DNA of 5,871 nt from Cyclobacteriaceae bacterium (GCA_025455225.1 JALOMY010000191.1:1-5871); one strand, 5' to 3'. Positions 1 to 5,833 are shown, counted from the stretch's first letter. Numbers and translations are program-made. Notes: a model not told the origin generated them from the letters alone.

Positions 1-306
1 CGCATTTTTCAGGTCATTGAAAAAGCCGTAGAGGTTTTTGAAAATAAAACGAAAAAGATACCGACCTCCGAACTTAACCAGGTTTTACTGCCTGAAATTG
101 AACGGTATCCGCCTCCGGCCATTAAAGGAAAATTTATCCAGATAAAATACATAACACAGGTAAATGCACGGTTTCCATCGATTGCATTCTTCTGCAACCT
201 GCCTCAATACATTCAACCGGCTTACGAACGTTACCTTGAAAACAAGATTCGGGCGCATTTTAATTTTGAAGGAGTTCCGGTAAGACTGATCTTCAAGAAA
301 AAATAA
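1..306 (+). CDS. der: Ribosome biogenesis GTPase Der, C-terminal fragment (5' end outside window)
   Basis: This reading frame is open from base 1 and ends at a TAA, giving the last 101 residues of a protein whose start lies upstream. Der (EngA) is a double-GTPase-domain protein that binds the 50S subunit during ribosome assembly. Both GTPase domains are missing here and only the KH-like C-terminal domain is seen. The recognisable landmarks are a PTSELN segment (the family's TS.LN), a PPPAIKGK segment, an IKYITQV strand (family Y.TQ), a LENKIR helix, and the closing FEGVPVRLIFKKK, which matches the family's F.G.PI...F signature. The domain looks intact and in frame to the end, so the gene is cut only by the window edge. 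The assignment rests on motif recall, with the GTPase motifs unseen, but the pattern is distinctive. Confidence 0.93.
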   Translation, partial: RIFQVIEKAVEVFENKTKKIPTSELNQVLLPEIERYPPPAIKGKFIQIKYITQVNARFPSIAFFCNLPQYIQPAYERYLENKIRAHFNFEGVPVRLIFKKK

Positions 307-312
307 AATTAT

Positions 313-333
313 TTTTTACCTATTGGGTAAAAA
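313..333. repeat. 8-bp perfect inverted repeat overlapping the -33 region of the lipoprotein promoter
   Basis: TTTTTACC (313-320) and GGTAAAAA (326-333) are exact reverse complements around the 5-base loop TATTG. The element begins 6 bases after the der stop codon. It is not followed by a T-run on the + strand, so it is a poor intrinsic terminator for der. Its right part covers the candidate -33 TTG of the next promoter, so an operator role is possible. The stem is A/T rich and could also be chance. Confidence 0.4.
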
Positions 334-351
334 TCAATCCTTGTATATTTG
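323..351 (+). promoter_or_regulatory. Bacteroidota-type promoter for the small lipoprotein gene
   Basis: TATATTTG at 344-351 matches the Bacteroidota -7 consensus TAnnTTTG exactly. A TTG at 323-325 lies 18 bp upstream, in the place expected for the -33 element. Transcription would start at about 356-358, leaving a leader of about 24 bases before the ATG at 381. The leader contains the A-rich stretch AAACAAAACC and no Shine-Dalgarno sequence, as is usual in this phylum. Confidence 0.7.
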
Positions 352-380
352 CGACAGTTTTTAAACAAAACCTGTAAACT

Positions 381-572
381 ATGAAAAAATTAATCGCATT
401 ATTAGCTGTATGCGGTTTCGCTTTTGCATTTGTAGCTTGTGGTGGTAAGAAAGCCGAAGAAGCTGCAACTGAACCTGAAACTGAACAAGCTGCTCCTGCT
501 GAAGAAGCTGCTCCTGCTGAGGCTCCTGCTGATTCAACAGCCGCTCCTGCAGATTCAACTGCTGCTCAGTAA
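381..572 (+). CDS. Small Ala/Pro/Glu-rich lipoprotein, function unknown
   Basis: This gene encodes 63 residues. The N-terminus is a type II signal peptide: MKK, then a hydrophobic stretch (about residues 4-19), then a lipobox FVAC with the lipidated Cys at position 20. The mature part is only about 44 residues, of which 16 are Ala and 10 are Glu or Asp, with just two Lys directly after GG. It consists of near-repeats (two AAPAEE/A-like units, then two PADSTA units), with no predicted fold. Such a peptide is probably anchored to a membrane and disordered. The Lys/Glu-rich stretch after the Cys (GGKKAEE) may bear on surface export, but it does not clearly match a known lipoprotein export signal. 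The gene has its own promoter and terminator, so it is a monocistronic unit. I do not recognise a family. The start is fixed by the signal peptide. Confidence 0.85.
   Translation: MKKLIALLAVCGFAFAFVACGGKKAEEAATEPETEQAAPAEEAAPAEAPADSTAAPADSTAAQ
487..560 (+). repeat. Short tandem repeats inside the lipoprotein gene
   Basis: AAGCTGCTCCTGCTGA occurs at 487-502 and again at 505-520 (period 18 bases, in frame). It is followed by two copies, period 21, of a GCTCCTGC-GATTCAAC unit starting at 522 and 543. The second pair differs at synonymous third positions. All periods are multiples of three, so copy-number change would keep the frame. Confidence 0.7.
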
Positions 573-598
573 GCACATTACAGCATGTCGTAATTGGC

Positions 599-633
599 AA
601 AGGCTTTAGATTTCTAAAGCCTTTTTTATTTTT
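599..633 (+). terminator. Intrinsic terminator of the lipoprotein gene
   Basis: AAAGGCTTTAGA (599-610) pairs perfectly with TCTAAAGCCTTT (613-624). The 12-bp stem will open at its tip because only TT lies between the arms. A T-rich run (CTTTTTTATTTTT) follows directly on the + strand. It lies 27 bases after the lipoprotein stop. No T-tract flanks the other side, so it acts in the + direction only. Confidence 0.88.
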
Positions 634-644
634 CGGGCTGATCG

Positions 645-1280
645 ATGACGTTAGAAAAAGTTCAATCCCTGCTTTATCAACATGTTCCGGCATCAGCCAA
701 TGATTATTGCGTTGAGCTTTGGAAACAAAGTCCGTTTCAGCTGATTATTACTAAAAGCAGGAAAAGCAAAGCCGGTGACTTTTTTTGTGCATCCTTTTCA
801 TCCACACCCCGCATTTCCGTTAACAATGATCTTAATCCCTACCTTTTCCTGGTAACGTATATACACGAAGTTGCCCACCTTCATATTTTCCGGAACTATT
901 CGCGGAGGGTGGATCCGCATGGCGATGAATGGAAAAATGCATTCAAGCAATTACTGCAGCCTGTACTGGTTCAGGATGTTTTCCCGGAGCCCCTATTAAC
1001 GGCTTTAAATCATCACATGAAAAATCCAATGGCCAGTTCGTTTGCCGATGCCCGGTTAACGCAAGCGTTCCGGAAGTTTGATGCACATCATGAACATATG
1101 ATTACCGTGCACGACCTGCCCGAGGGAAGTTTGTTTTTATTGCATGGACGGCACTTTAAAAAAGGAAAACTCAAACGAACCCGGTTTCTGTGCCAGGAAA
1201 TCAAATCGAAACGGCAATACCTTGTACCTGCCGAAGCTTGGGTGGAAAACGCCCAGCTTGGATTTGAGTTTGGGAGATAA
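645..1280 (+). CDS. SprT-like zinc metalloprotease-fold protein
   Basis: This gene encodes 211 residues. The SprT-like fold is shown by the zinc motif HEVAH (His74, Glu75, His78) inside YIHEVAHLHI, followed by PHGDEW with His92 as the probable third zinc ligand. This H-E-x-x-H plus HG..W pattern is the family signature, shared with the DNA-protein-crosslink protease Spartan and bacterial SprT. All three ligands and the Glu are present, so metal binding is likely. The substrate of bacterial members is poorly known. The C-terminal part (about 155-205) is basic and strand-rich. In many SprT proteins a zinc ribbon sits here, but only one Cys (Cys183) is seen, so the ribbon is lost or replaced. 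The protein has no signal peptide and is probably cytosolic. The start lies about 20 bases after the preceding terminator hairpin. I saw no convincing promoter of its own, so expression may rely on read-through or an unseen promoter. Confidence 0.85.
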   Translation: MTLEKVQSLLYQHVPASANDYCVELWKQSPFQLIITKSRKSKAGDFFCASFSSTPRISVNNDLNPYLFLVTYIHEVAHLHIFRNYSRRVDPHGDEWKNAFKQLLQPVLVQDVFPEPLLTALNHHMKNPMASSFADARLTQAFRKFDAHHEHMITVHDLPEGSLFLLHGRHFKKGKLKRTRFLCQEIKSKRQYLVPAEAWVENAQLGFEFGR

Positions 1281-1284
1281 AATG

Positions 1285-1315
1285 AAGTGAAAAACAAACG
1301 GGTTTTAATACCCGT
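1285..1315 (-). terminator. Second (distal) hairpin-plus-U-tract terminator for the leftward genes
   Basis: ACGGGT (1298-1303) and ACCCGT (1310-1315) form a 6-bp stem with a 6-base loop. Read on the - strand, the stem is followed by TTGTTTTTC, a U-tract. On the + strand no T-run follows, so it does not suit the SprT-like gene, which ends 17 bases before the stem. It lies about 225 bases past the nagB-lmbE stop, behind the stronger hairpin at 1467-1507, and would act as a back-up. Confidence 0.5.
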
Positions 1316-1454
1316 GATTCCAGAAAATCAGAACCAGAAGGAATTACTCAACTATTACATCATTAACTTCACATGTTAGAAGACGTTGATGATTTGAACC
1401 CACTTCCAGTAGCTTTTGAGTTCTCTATGAGTAACCCTGAGGGTGTGCAAGTAA

Positions 1455-1507
1455 TCATAAAAAACAAACGGTTATGAAATCCCTTTTTCAGAGAAATCAT
1501 AACCGTT
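1455..1507 (-). terminator. Intrinsic terminator of the nagB-lmbE gene
   Basis: AACGGTTATGA (1467-1477) pairs perfectly with TCATAACCGTT (1497-1507), an 11-bp stem. Within the loop a further TCTC/GGGA pairing is possible on the - strand. Read leftward, the stem is followed by TGTTTTTTATG, a clear U-tract. It lies 33 bases past the stop codon of the 633-aa fusion gene. On the + strand no T-run follows, so it is directional. Confidence 0.85.
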
Positions 1508-1539
1508 GATAGTAGTCAGTCTGCTTTGGGAGGCTTGAC

Positions 1540-3441
1540 TTAAAACATGTGCCGCACAAACGCCTCCATGGCTTCGTATTCGGCCAAACCTAGTTGATCA
1601 TAAGCTTGTGCCGTTGCCTTATTACGATCTTCGGCACGCACCCAAAACTCACGCACGTCTGTACCCGGGAACAAGGCGCTGTCTTTCTGCGACTGATGCT
1701 TGAAGATGGCCTTTCGCTTGCGAAGCACTTCTTCAGGGCTAAGCGGTACCGCCATCTCGATCTGGTCAATATCCCATTCCTGCCAGGCTCCGCGATACAG
1801 CCAAACATAACAATCCTTGATCCATGGCCTTTTCTTCAGCCGGTCAAGAGCCTGGTAAATAGCAGCCAGGCAAACCCGGTGTGTTCCGTGCGGATCGGAC
1901 AAGTCGCCTGCCGCATAAATCTGGTGCGGCTTGATCTCCTCCAGCAAATCTACAATGATCTGAACATCCTTCTCCCCGATGGGCTTCTTCTTCACCGTTC
2001 CGGTTTCATAGAACGGCATGTCGAGAAAATGAGCATGCGATTCCGGTATGCCCGCAAAACGGCAACCTGCTTTAGCCTCCACTCTTCTTATCAAGCCTTT
2101 GATTTTCATTACCTCCGGGATATCAATCTGGCCCGGAGCTTTTTTCTGGATTGATTGAACAACCTTATCGTACATCTTCTGGGCTTTCGCTTTCGGCATT
2201 CCGAAATGTTCACTGAAGTCGTTCACGAAATCGGCAAAACGAATTACATCATCATCGAATACGGCAATGTTTCCGGATGTTTGGTAGGCAACGTGTACTT
2301 CGTGTCCCTGATCCACCAACCGTATAAACGTACCGCCCATCGATATCACATCATCATCCGGATGGGGTGAAAAGATAATAACCCGTTTTGGAAATGGCTT
2401 CGCCCGCTCCGGCCGATAGGTATCGTCTGCTTTCGGTTTGCCACCCGGCCAACCGGTAATGGTATGCTGCAATTCATTAAAGACTTTAATGTTCACCTGG
2501 TAGGCCGATCCGTATTCGGTTATCAAGTCGCCCATACCGTGTTCACTGTAGTCGTTGTTGGTGAGTTTGAGAATCGGTTTGTTAATGGTCTGACACAACC
2601 AAACCACGGCTTTGCGGATAGTGGTATTGTCCCAACGGTCGAGTGAATCCAGTAGCCATGGGGTCTTGATGCGTGTGAGTTTCATGGCAGCGGCATCATC
2701 CAGGATTACCTGGGAGTTCGGATGCATCTGCAGGTACGAAGAAGGAATTTGGTCGGTTATGGGTCCTTCAACTGCTTTCTGAACCACGGGTGCTTTGCCT
2801 TCACCCCATGCCATCATGATGATGCGCCTGGATTTGAGAATGGAACCAACCCCCATGGTGATGGCCTTCTTCGGCACATTTTCTTCTGCGAAAAAGTCGC
2901 TGGCCGCATCCAGGCGGGTGATCTGATCCAGCGTGATCAAACGGGTTAATGATTTTTCGTTGGAGCCTGGTTCGTTGAAACCAATGTGACCGGTACGACC
3001 GATACCCAGTATTTGAAGATCGATGCCTCCCATGTCATCAATCATCTTTTCGTAGTTGCGGCAAAACTCCGCTACCTTTTCTTTGGGCAGCGTGCCATCG
3101 GGTATGTGAATATTTTTAGCGGGGATGTCAATATGGTCGAACAAATGTTCTTTCATGAACCTGACATAGCTCTGCAGCGAGCCGGGTTTCATGGGATAGT
3201 ATTCATCGAGGTTGAATGTATGTACGTTTTTAAAGCTCAGCTTTCCCTCCTTGTGCATCCTGACCAATTCACTGTAAACGCGCGTTGGCGTTGAGCCGGT
3301 TGCAAGGCCCAGTACGCAGGGTTCGTTTTTCTTTTGCTTGGACTTGATAAGCGCAGCAATTTCATTGGCTACATACTTCGATGCCTTTTCAGAAGACTCG
3401 TAAATGGTTACCGGGACTTTTTCAGGATTGGATAGTTGCAT
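1540..3441 (-). CDS. nagB: Glucosamine-6-phosphate deaminase (NagB) fused to an LmbE/PIG-L deacetylase domain
   Basis: This gene encodes 633 residues in two domains. Residues about 8-280 are NagB-like, catalysing GlcN-6-P to fructose-6-P plus ammonia. The phosphate loop LATGSTPT is at 46-53, NLDEYY has Asp79 (the E. coli Asp72 equivalent), and GRTGHIGFNEPGS has His152 and Glu157. The residue matching E. coli Asp141 is Thr150, so the usual GxDGH reads GRTGH. Residues about 350-633 are LmbE/PIG-L-like. HPDDD (360-364) replaces the usual HPDDE, and DPHGTH (516-521) supplies the distal zinc ligand, so the N-deacetylase metal site looks kept. A single-domain NagB is about 260 residues. I recall this long form as widespread in Bacteroidota, so it is not a chance fusion. 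Neighbours are murQ and a sugar kinase, but this gene has a separate promoter box and terminator. Inference: the second domain may deacetylate GlcNAc-6-P and feed the first. The lost Asp leaves the exact deaminase activity uncertain. Confidence 0.88.
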   Translation of the reverse strand: MQLSNPEKVPVTIYESSEKASKYVANEIAALIKSKQKKNEPCVLGLATGSTPTRVYSELVRMHKEGKLSFKNVHTFNLDEYYPMKPGSLQSYVRFMKEHLFDHIDIPAKNIHIPDGTLPKEKVAEFCRNYEKMIDDMGGIDLQILGIGRTGHIGFNEPGSNEKSLTRLITLDQITRLDAASDFFAEENVPKKAITMGVGSILKSRRIIMMAWGEGKAPVVQKAVEGPITDQIPSSYLQMHPNSQVILDDAAAMKLTRIKTPWLLDSLDRWDNTTIRKAVVWLCQTINKPILKLTNNDYSEHGMGDLITEYGSAYQVNIKVFNELQHTITGWPGGKPKADDTYRPERAKPFPKRVIIFSPHPDDDVISMGGTFIRLVDQGHEVHVAYQTSGNIAVFDDDVIRFADFVNDFSEHFGMPKAKAQKMYDKVVQSIQKKAPGQIDIPEVMKIKGLIRRVEAKAGCRFAGIPESHAHFLDMPFYETGTVKKKPIGEKDVQIIVDLLEEIKPHQIYAAGDLSDPHGTHRVCLAAIYQALDRLKKRPWIKDCYVWLYRGAWQEWDIDQIEMAVPLSPEEVLRKRKAIFKHQSQKDSALFPGTDVREFWVRAEDRNKATAQAYDQLGLAEYEAMEAFVRHMF

Positions 3442-3547
3442 AGTCGTTAAAACAGATGGTGATGTATTGAAATCTAAATTAAGAAGGGTTTGAATACGTT
3501 GTGTTTCACTCGTCCAAAATATCTTTTTCGGTCGTTTAATGACGGCA

Positions 3548-3555
3548 CAAATATA
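3548..3555 (-). promoter_or_regulatory. -7 promoter box for nagB-lmbE
   Basis: Read on the - strand this is TATATTTG, an exact match to TAnnTTTG and the same octamer as in the lipoprotein promoter. It lies 106 bases upstream of the nagB start, giving a leader of roughly 100 bases. A TTTG occurs further upstream (3571-3568), but only 12 bp away, which is too close for a normal -33 element, so the -33 part is unresolved. The 120-bp gap (3442-3561) shows no convincing terminator for the preceding gene, so read-through into nagB is also possible. Confidence 0.55.
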
Positions 3556-3561
3556 TCAGGA

Positions 3562-4155
3562 TCAGGTCAAACGTCTCATCACTAATGAATTCACCATCTC
3601 ACAAAAAGCACGGGGATGAAGGGTACGCCAATTAGCAATTTGCAAGGTACCTCCCATGTTCACGTACTGGTCGATGTGGTATTTCTTAAACTCGTTCTGA
3701 ACAAAATCAGGGAAGGAAACAGCGGCAATCCAGCCGGGTATTAGATCGGCACGGTTCTCCGTATCTTCCACTTCATCGAACCATTCTTCATAGTAGGAAT
3801 CATCGGATCCATGGAAATTCAATACATTTTCCCCGATCAGGATAAACTTATTGATTCCGGCCGCAACCTGTTCGTCAATGATATTCCGCTTCAGGTGCAT
3901 GATGTCGTTATTGATGGTATCGTTCCATTCTCCAAGCAATTCAATAACAGTGTAGCCTGCCAGGTAATCGGTGTAGAGGATCTTTATATAGAGTGTTTCC
4001 GATCCCATGAAATCCCAGGCAGGATCGATATAGTAACCGTAGATAGTCTCTGAATATTGTTCGTAGTTATAATCCTTCCCGTAAAAAGGCGAGCGTTCAT
4101 CGGTGGAGGAATTGTAATACTTCAGCCAGTTTGGGTAAGGTTCAATATCATGCAT
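3562..4155 (-). CDS. Conserved-looking protein of unknown function, coupled to murQ
   Basis: This gene encodes 197 residues. I do not recognise a characterised family, although it resembles uncharacterised Bacteroidota proteins I have seen near such genes. It has no signal peptide or membrane segment, so it is probably cytosolic. It is acidic and very rich in Tyr, Trp and Phe. Notable stretches are RSPFYGKDYN (21-30), DPAWDFMGSETLYIKIL (44-60), IELLGEWNDTINNDIMHLKR (71-90), INKFILIGENVLNFHGSDD (101-119), YYEEWFDE (121-128) and GWIAAVSF (141-148). The pattern of short hydrophobic strands with clustered Asp, Glu, Asn and His suggests a compact alpha/beta domain with a possible binding or catalytic site, but no known motif is visible. 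Its ATG overlaps the murQ stop by 8 bases (ATGCATGA), which points to translational coupling and a role tied to amino-sugar recycling. An accessory, regulatory or enzymatic role is open. Confidence 0.85.
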   Translation of the reverse strand: MHDIEPYPNWLKYYNSSTDERSPFYGKDYNYEQYSETIYGYYIDPAWDFMGSETLYIKILYTDYLAGYTVIELLGEWNDTINNDIMHLKRNIIDEQVAAGINKFILIGENVLNFHGSDDSYYEEWFDEVEDTENRADLIPGWIAAVSFPDFVQNEFKKYHIDQYVNMGGTLQIANWRTLHPRAFCEMVNSLVMRRLT

Positions 4156-4957
4156 GACCTGTAAAACTATCCATCACCTTGCGCACACTTCCGAATTCCT
4201 TTAATAAAGCTTCGGCCTTTTCTTCATCCACACCCAGTTCATCCATGATCATCCGTACTCCGCGGTTTAGCAGCTTCACATTGGTGAGCTGCATATCCAC
4301 CATTTTATTTCCCTTAACCCGGCCCAGCCTGATCATAACCGTTGTGGAGATCATATTCAGCACCAGTTTCTGAGCCGTGCCTGATTTCATTCGTGTACTG
4401 CCGGTAACAAACTCCGGCCCGACAATTACTTCTATGGGAAAGTCGGCATGGCGGGCAACTTCTGTGTTTTCATTACAGGTAATGCACCCGGTAACGATCT
4501 GATGTTCACGCGCGTCTTTCAATCCACCAATTACATAAGGTGTTCGGCCGGAGGCCGCTATGCCAATCAGAACATCATTCGAATTAATTTGATGCTCCTG
4601 TAAATCATGCCACGCCTGCTGAAGATGATCTTCAGCATGCTCTACTGCTTTTCGTATGGCACGATCGCCACCGGCTATCAATCCGATAACTTTTCCATGC
4701 GGCATTCCATACGTAGGCGGTATTTCGCTGGCATCGAGAATGCCTAGTCTTCCGCTGGTACCGGCACCGATATAAAACAGGCGGCCACCAGCTTTCATTT
4801 TTCCTACAATTACATCGACCAGTTTTTCAATCTGTGGTATAGCATTTTCAATTGCTGTTGGAACGGTTTTGTCCTCCTTGTTGATATTAATCAACAAGTC
4901 GCGTGTGCTCATCGCTTCCAGATGATTATAATGCGAGGATGATTCCGTTACTGACAT
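4148..4957 (-). CDS. murQ: N-acetylmuramic acid 6-phosphate etherase MurQ
   Basis: This gene encodes 269 residues. MurQ cleaves the lactyl ether of MurNAc-6-P, giving GlcNAc-6-P and D-lactate, in the cytosol during peptidoglycan recycling or MurNAc use. The SIS-fold signatures are all present: EDKTVP (28-33), GAGTSGRLGILDASEIPPTYG (64-84) with the catalytic Glu78, IAGGDRA (94-100), Glu109 in the AED motif (the second acid seen in E. coli MurQ), GIAASGRTPYVIGGL (132-146), and FVTGSTRMKSGTAQKLVLN (183-201). The protein is about 30 residues shorter than the 298-aa E. coli enzyme, mainly at the C-terminus, and still ends with a helical segment after the SIS domain. The start lies 2 bases from the end of the kinase gene stop (1 base between), and its own stop overlaps the next gene. 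The three are therefore an operon. The active site looks complete. Confidence 0.96.
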   Translation of the reverse strand: MSVTESSSHYNHLEAMSTRDLLININKEDKTVPTAIENAIPQIEKLVDVIVGKMKAGGRLFYIGAGTSGRLGILDASEIPPTYGMPHGKVIGLIAGGDRAIRKAVEHAEDHLQQAWHDLQEHQINSNDVLIGIAASGRTPYVIGGLKDAREHQIVTGCITCNENTEVARHADFPIEVIVGPEFVTGSTRMKSGTAQKLVLNMISTTVMIRLGRVKGNKMVDMQLTNVKLLNRGVRMIMDELGVDEEKAEALLKEFGSVRKVMDSFTGHA

Positions 4958-4958
4958 A

Positions 4959-5807
4959 TCATGCTATATCTTTCTGATGGAAGAGGGCAAGACCGGCAAT
5001 GGGTGTCTCCAGAATATTCTTCACGGTAATGCCGCGGTCGTTAGCCACCTGTCGTAAAATGTCACTGAAGTAAAATGCCACCGAGCCGGTGAAATGTACT
5101 TTCAGGTCTTTATAACCCGGGTAACGCATTACATTTTCTTCATACAATTCCGCAAAGCTATTATAAACCAGTTGATAGCAGTACGGCTCCTTGACATGCT
5201 GAAAGATGAACTTCATGAAGCTGGCCAGAAAGGCGCTGGGCTTTTCTTCATGATACACCTTTTCCAGGAATTCTTCACGGGTAAATGGATAGCGTGCCTT
5301 GAACTGTGCAGCCAGGTTTTCCGGAAGCTTGCCGCGCAGGTATTCCTTCAGAAATTTGCGACCGATATTGGTGCCTGAACCTTCATCGGCCAGAATCCAT
5401 CCGAGGTTAGCCACCTGGTGGGTTATCTTTTCACCATCGTATAAACAGGTGTTTGAACCGGTACCTATAATACAGGCAATTCCGGGTTCGTGCCCGCACA
5501 AGGCACGGGCTGCCGCCATCAGGTCCCAGTCAATTTCAACTTCAGCTCCCGGGAAGAATTGCTGGAACGTGTCGCGGATCAACGCTTTGTTCTTATCAGA
5601 TGAAGCACCGGAGGCATAGTAAAATATTTTTTTAACGGGCTCATCGCCAACCTGGGCAACTAGTGAATCGCGCACCATATTATAGAGATGGTCGATGGGT
5701 TGGTAGTAGGGATTAAATCCGGGCGTATGTGCTTGTCCGATGGTGCCGTCTTTTTTCAGCAACCGCCAATCGGTTTTAGAACCCCCGCTGTCGGCAATAA
5801 GAATCAT
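4959..5807 (-). CDS. BadF/BadG-family amino-sugar kinase (GlcNAc or MurNAc kinase)
   Basis: This gene encodes 282 residues of the ASKHA/BadF-BcrA family, which includes eukaryotic-type GlcNAc kinase and the clostridial MurNAc/GlcNAc kinase MurK. Visible motifs are the phosphate-1 loop ADSGGSKTDW (5-14), DWD (93-95) in the place of the catalytic Asp, IIGTGSNTCLYDG (113-125) as the phosphate-2 and sugar-binding loop, LGWILADEGSGTNIGRKFL (135-153), and FTGSVAFYF (239-247) for adenosine binding. The length is normal for the family and no motif is broken. It is the first gene of a leftward operon with murQ directly behind it (1-base gap). The expected reaction is ATP-dependent 6-phosphorylation of MurNAc, GlcNAc or both, giving the MurQ substrate or a GlcNAc-6-P pool. 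The preference cannot be read from sequence, so I give no symbol (murK or nagK). The ATG at 5807 places the phosphate loop at residue 5, as expected. Confidence 0.9.
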   Translation of the reverse strand: MILIADSGGSKTDWRLLKKDGTIGQAHTPGFNPYYQPIDHLYNMVRDSLVAQVGDEPVKKIFYYASGASSDKNKALIRDTFQQFFPGAEVEIDWDLMAAARALCGHEPGIACIIGTGSNTCLYDGEKITHQVANLGWILADEGSGTNIGRKFLKEYLRGKLPENLAAQFKARYPFTREEFLEKVYHEEKPSAFLASFMKFIFQHVKEPYCYQLVYNSFAELYEENVMRYPGYKDLKVHFTGSVAFYFSDILRQVANDRGITVKNILETPIAGLALFHQKDIA

Positions 5808-5833
5808 AAAAGAAACAAATTAGGTATAGTCGA

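Noticed and set aside
379..693. A 104-codon - strand ORF, Gln/Leu-rich
   Set aside because: It is the antisense of the Ala/Pro/Glu repeats of the lipoprotein gene and runs through its terminator. The Gln runs come from the GCT/CTG repeat composition.
1430..1445. Small ACCC-TGA-GGGT palindrome in the convergent gap
   Set aside because: The stem is only four base pairs with a 3-base loop and no T-run on either side, within expectation for chance.
1373..1477. A 34-codon + strand ORF beginning MLEDVDDLNPLP in the convergent gap
   Set aside because: It looks mildly protein-like, but it has no promoter, is preceded by an in-frame stop 9 bases upstream, and its end lies inside the left arm of the nagB terminator. 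I recognise no family and treat it as chance or a remnant.
1594..2154. A 186-codon + strand ORF opposite nagB-lmbE
   Set aside because: It lies wholly inside the well-supported 633-aa gene, has no recognisable domain, and is one of several antisense open frames there.
3484..3545. A possible hairpin (GTC-TTTAA-GAC) in the gap before nagB as a terminator of the kinase-murQ operon
   Set aside because: The stem is only a few base pairs with no U-tract, too weak to call.
5299..5619. A 106-codon + strand ORF opposite the kinase gene
   Set aside because: It is fully antisense to intact kinase motifs and has no family features.
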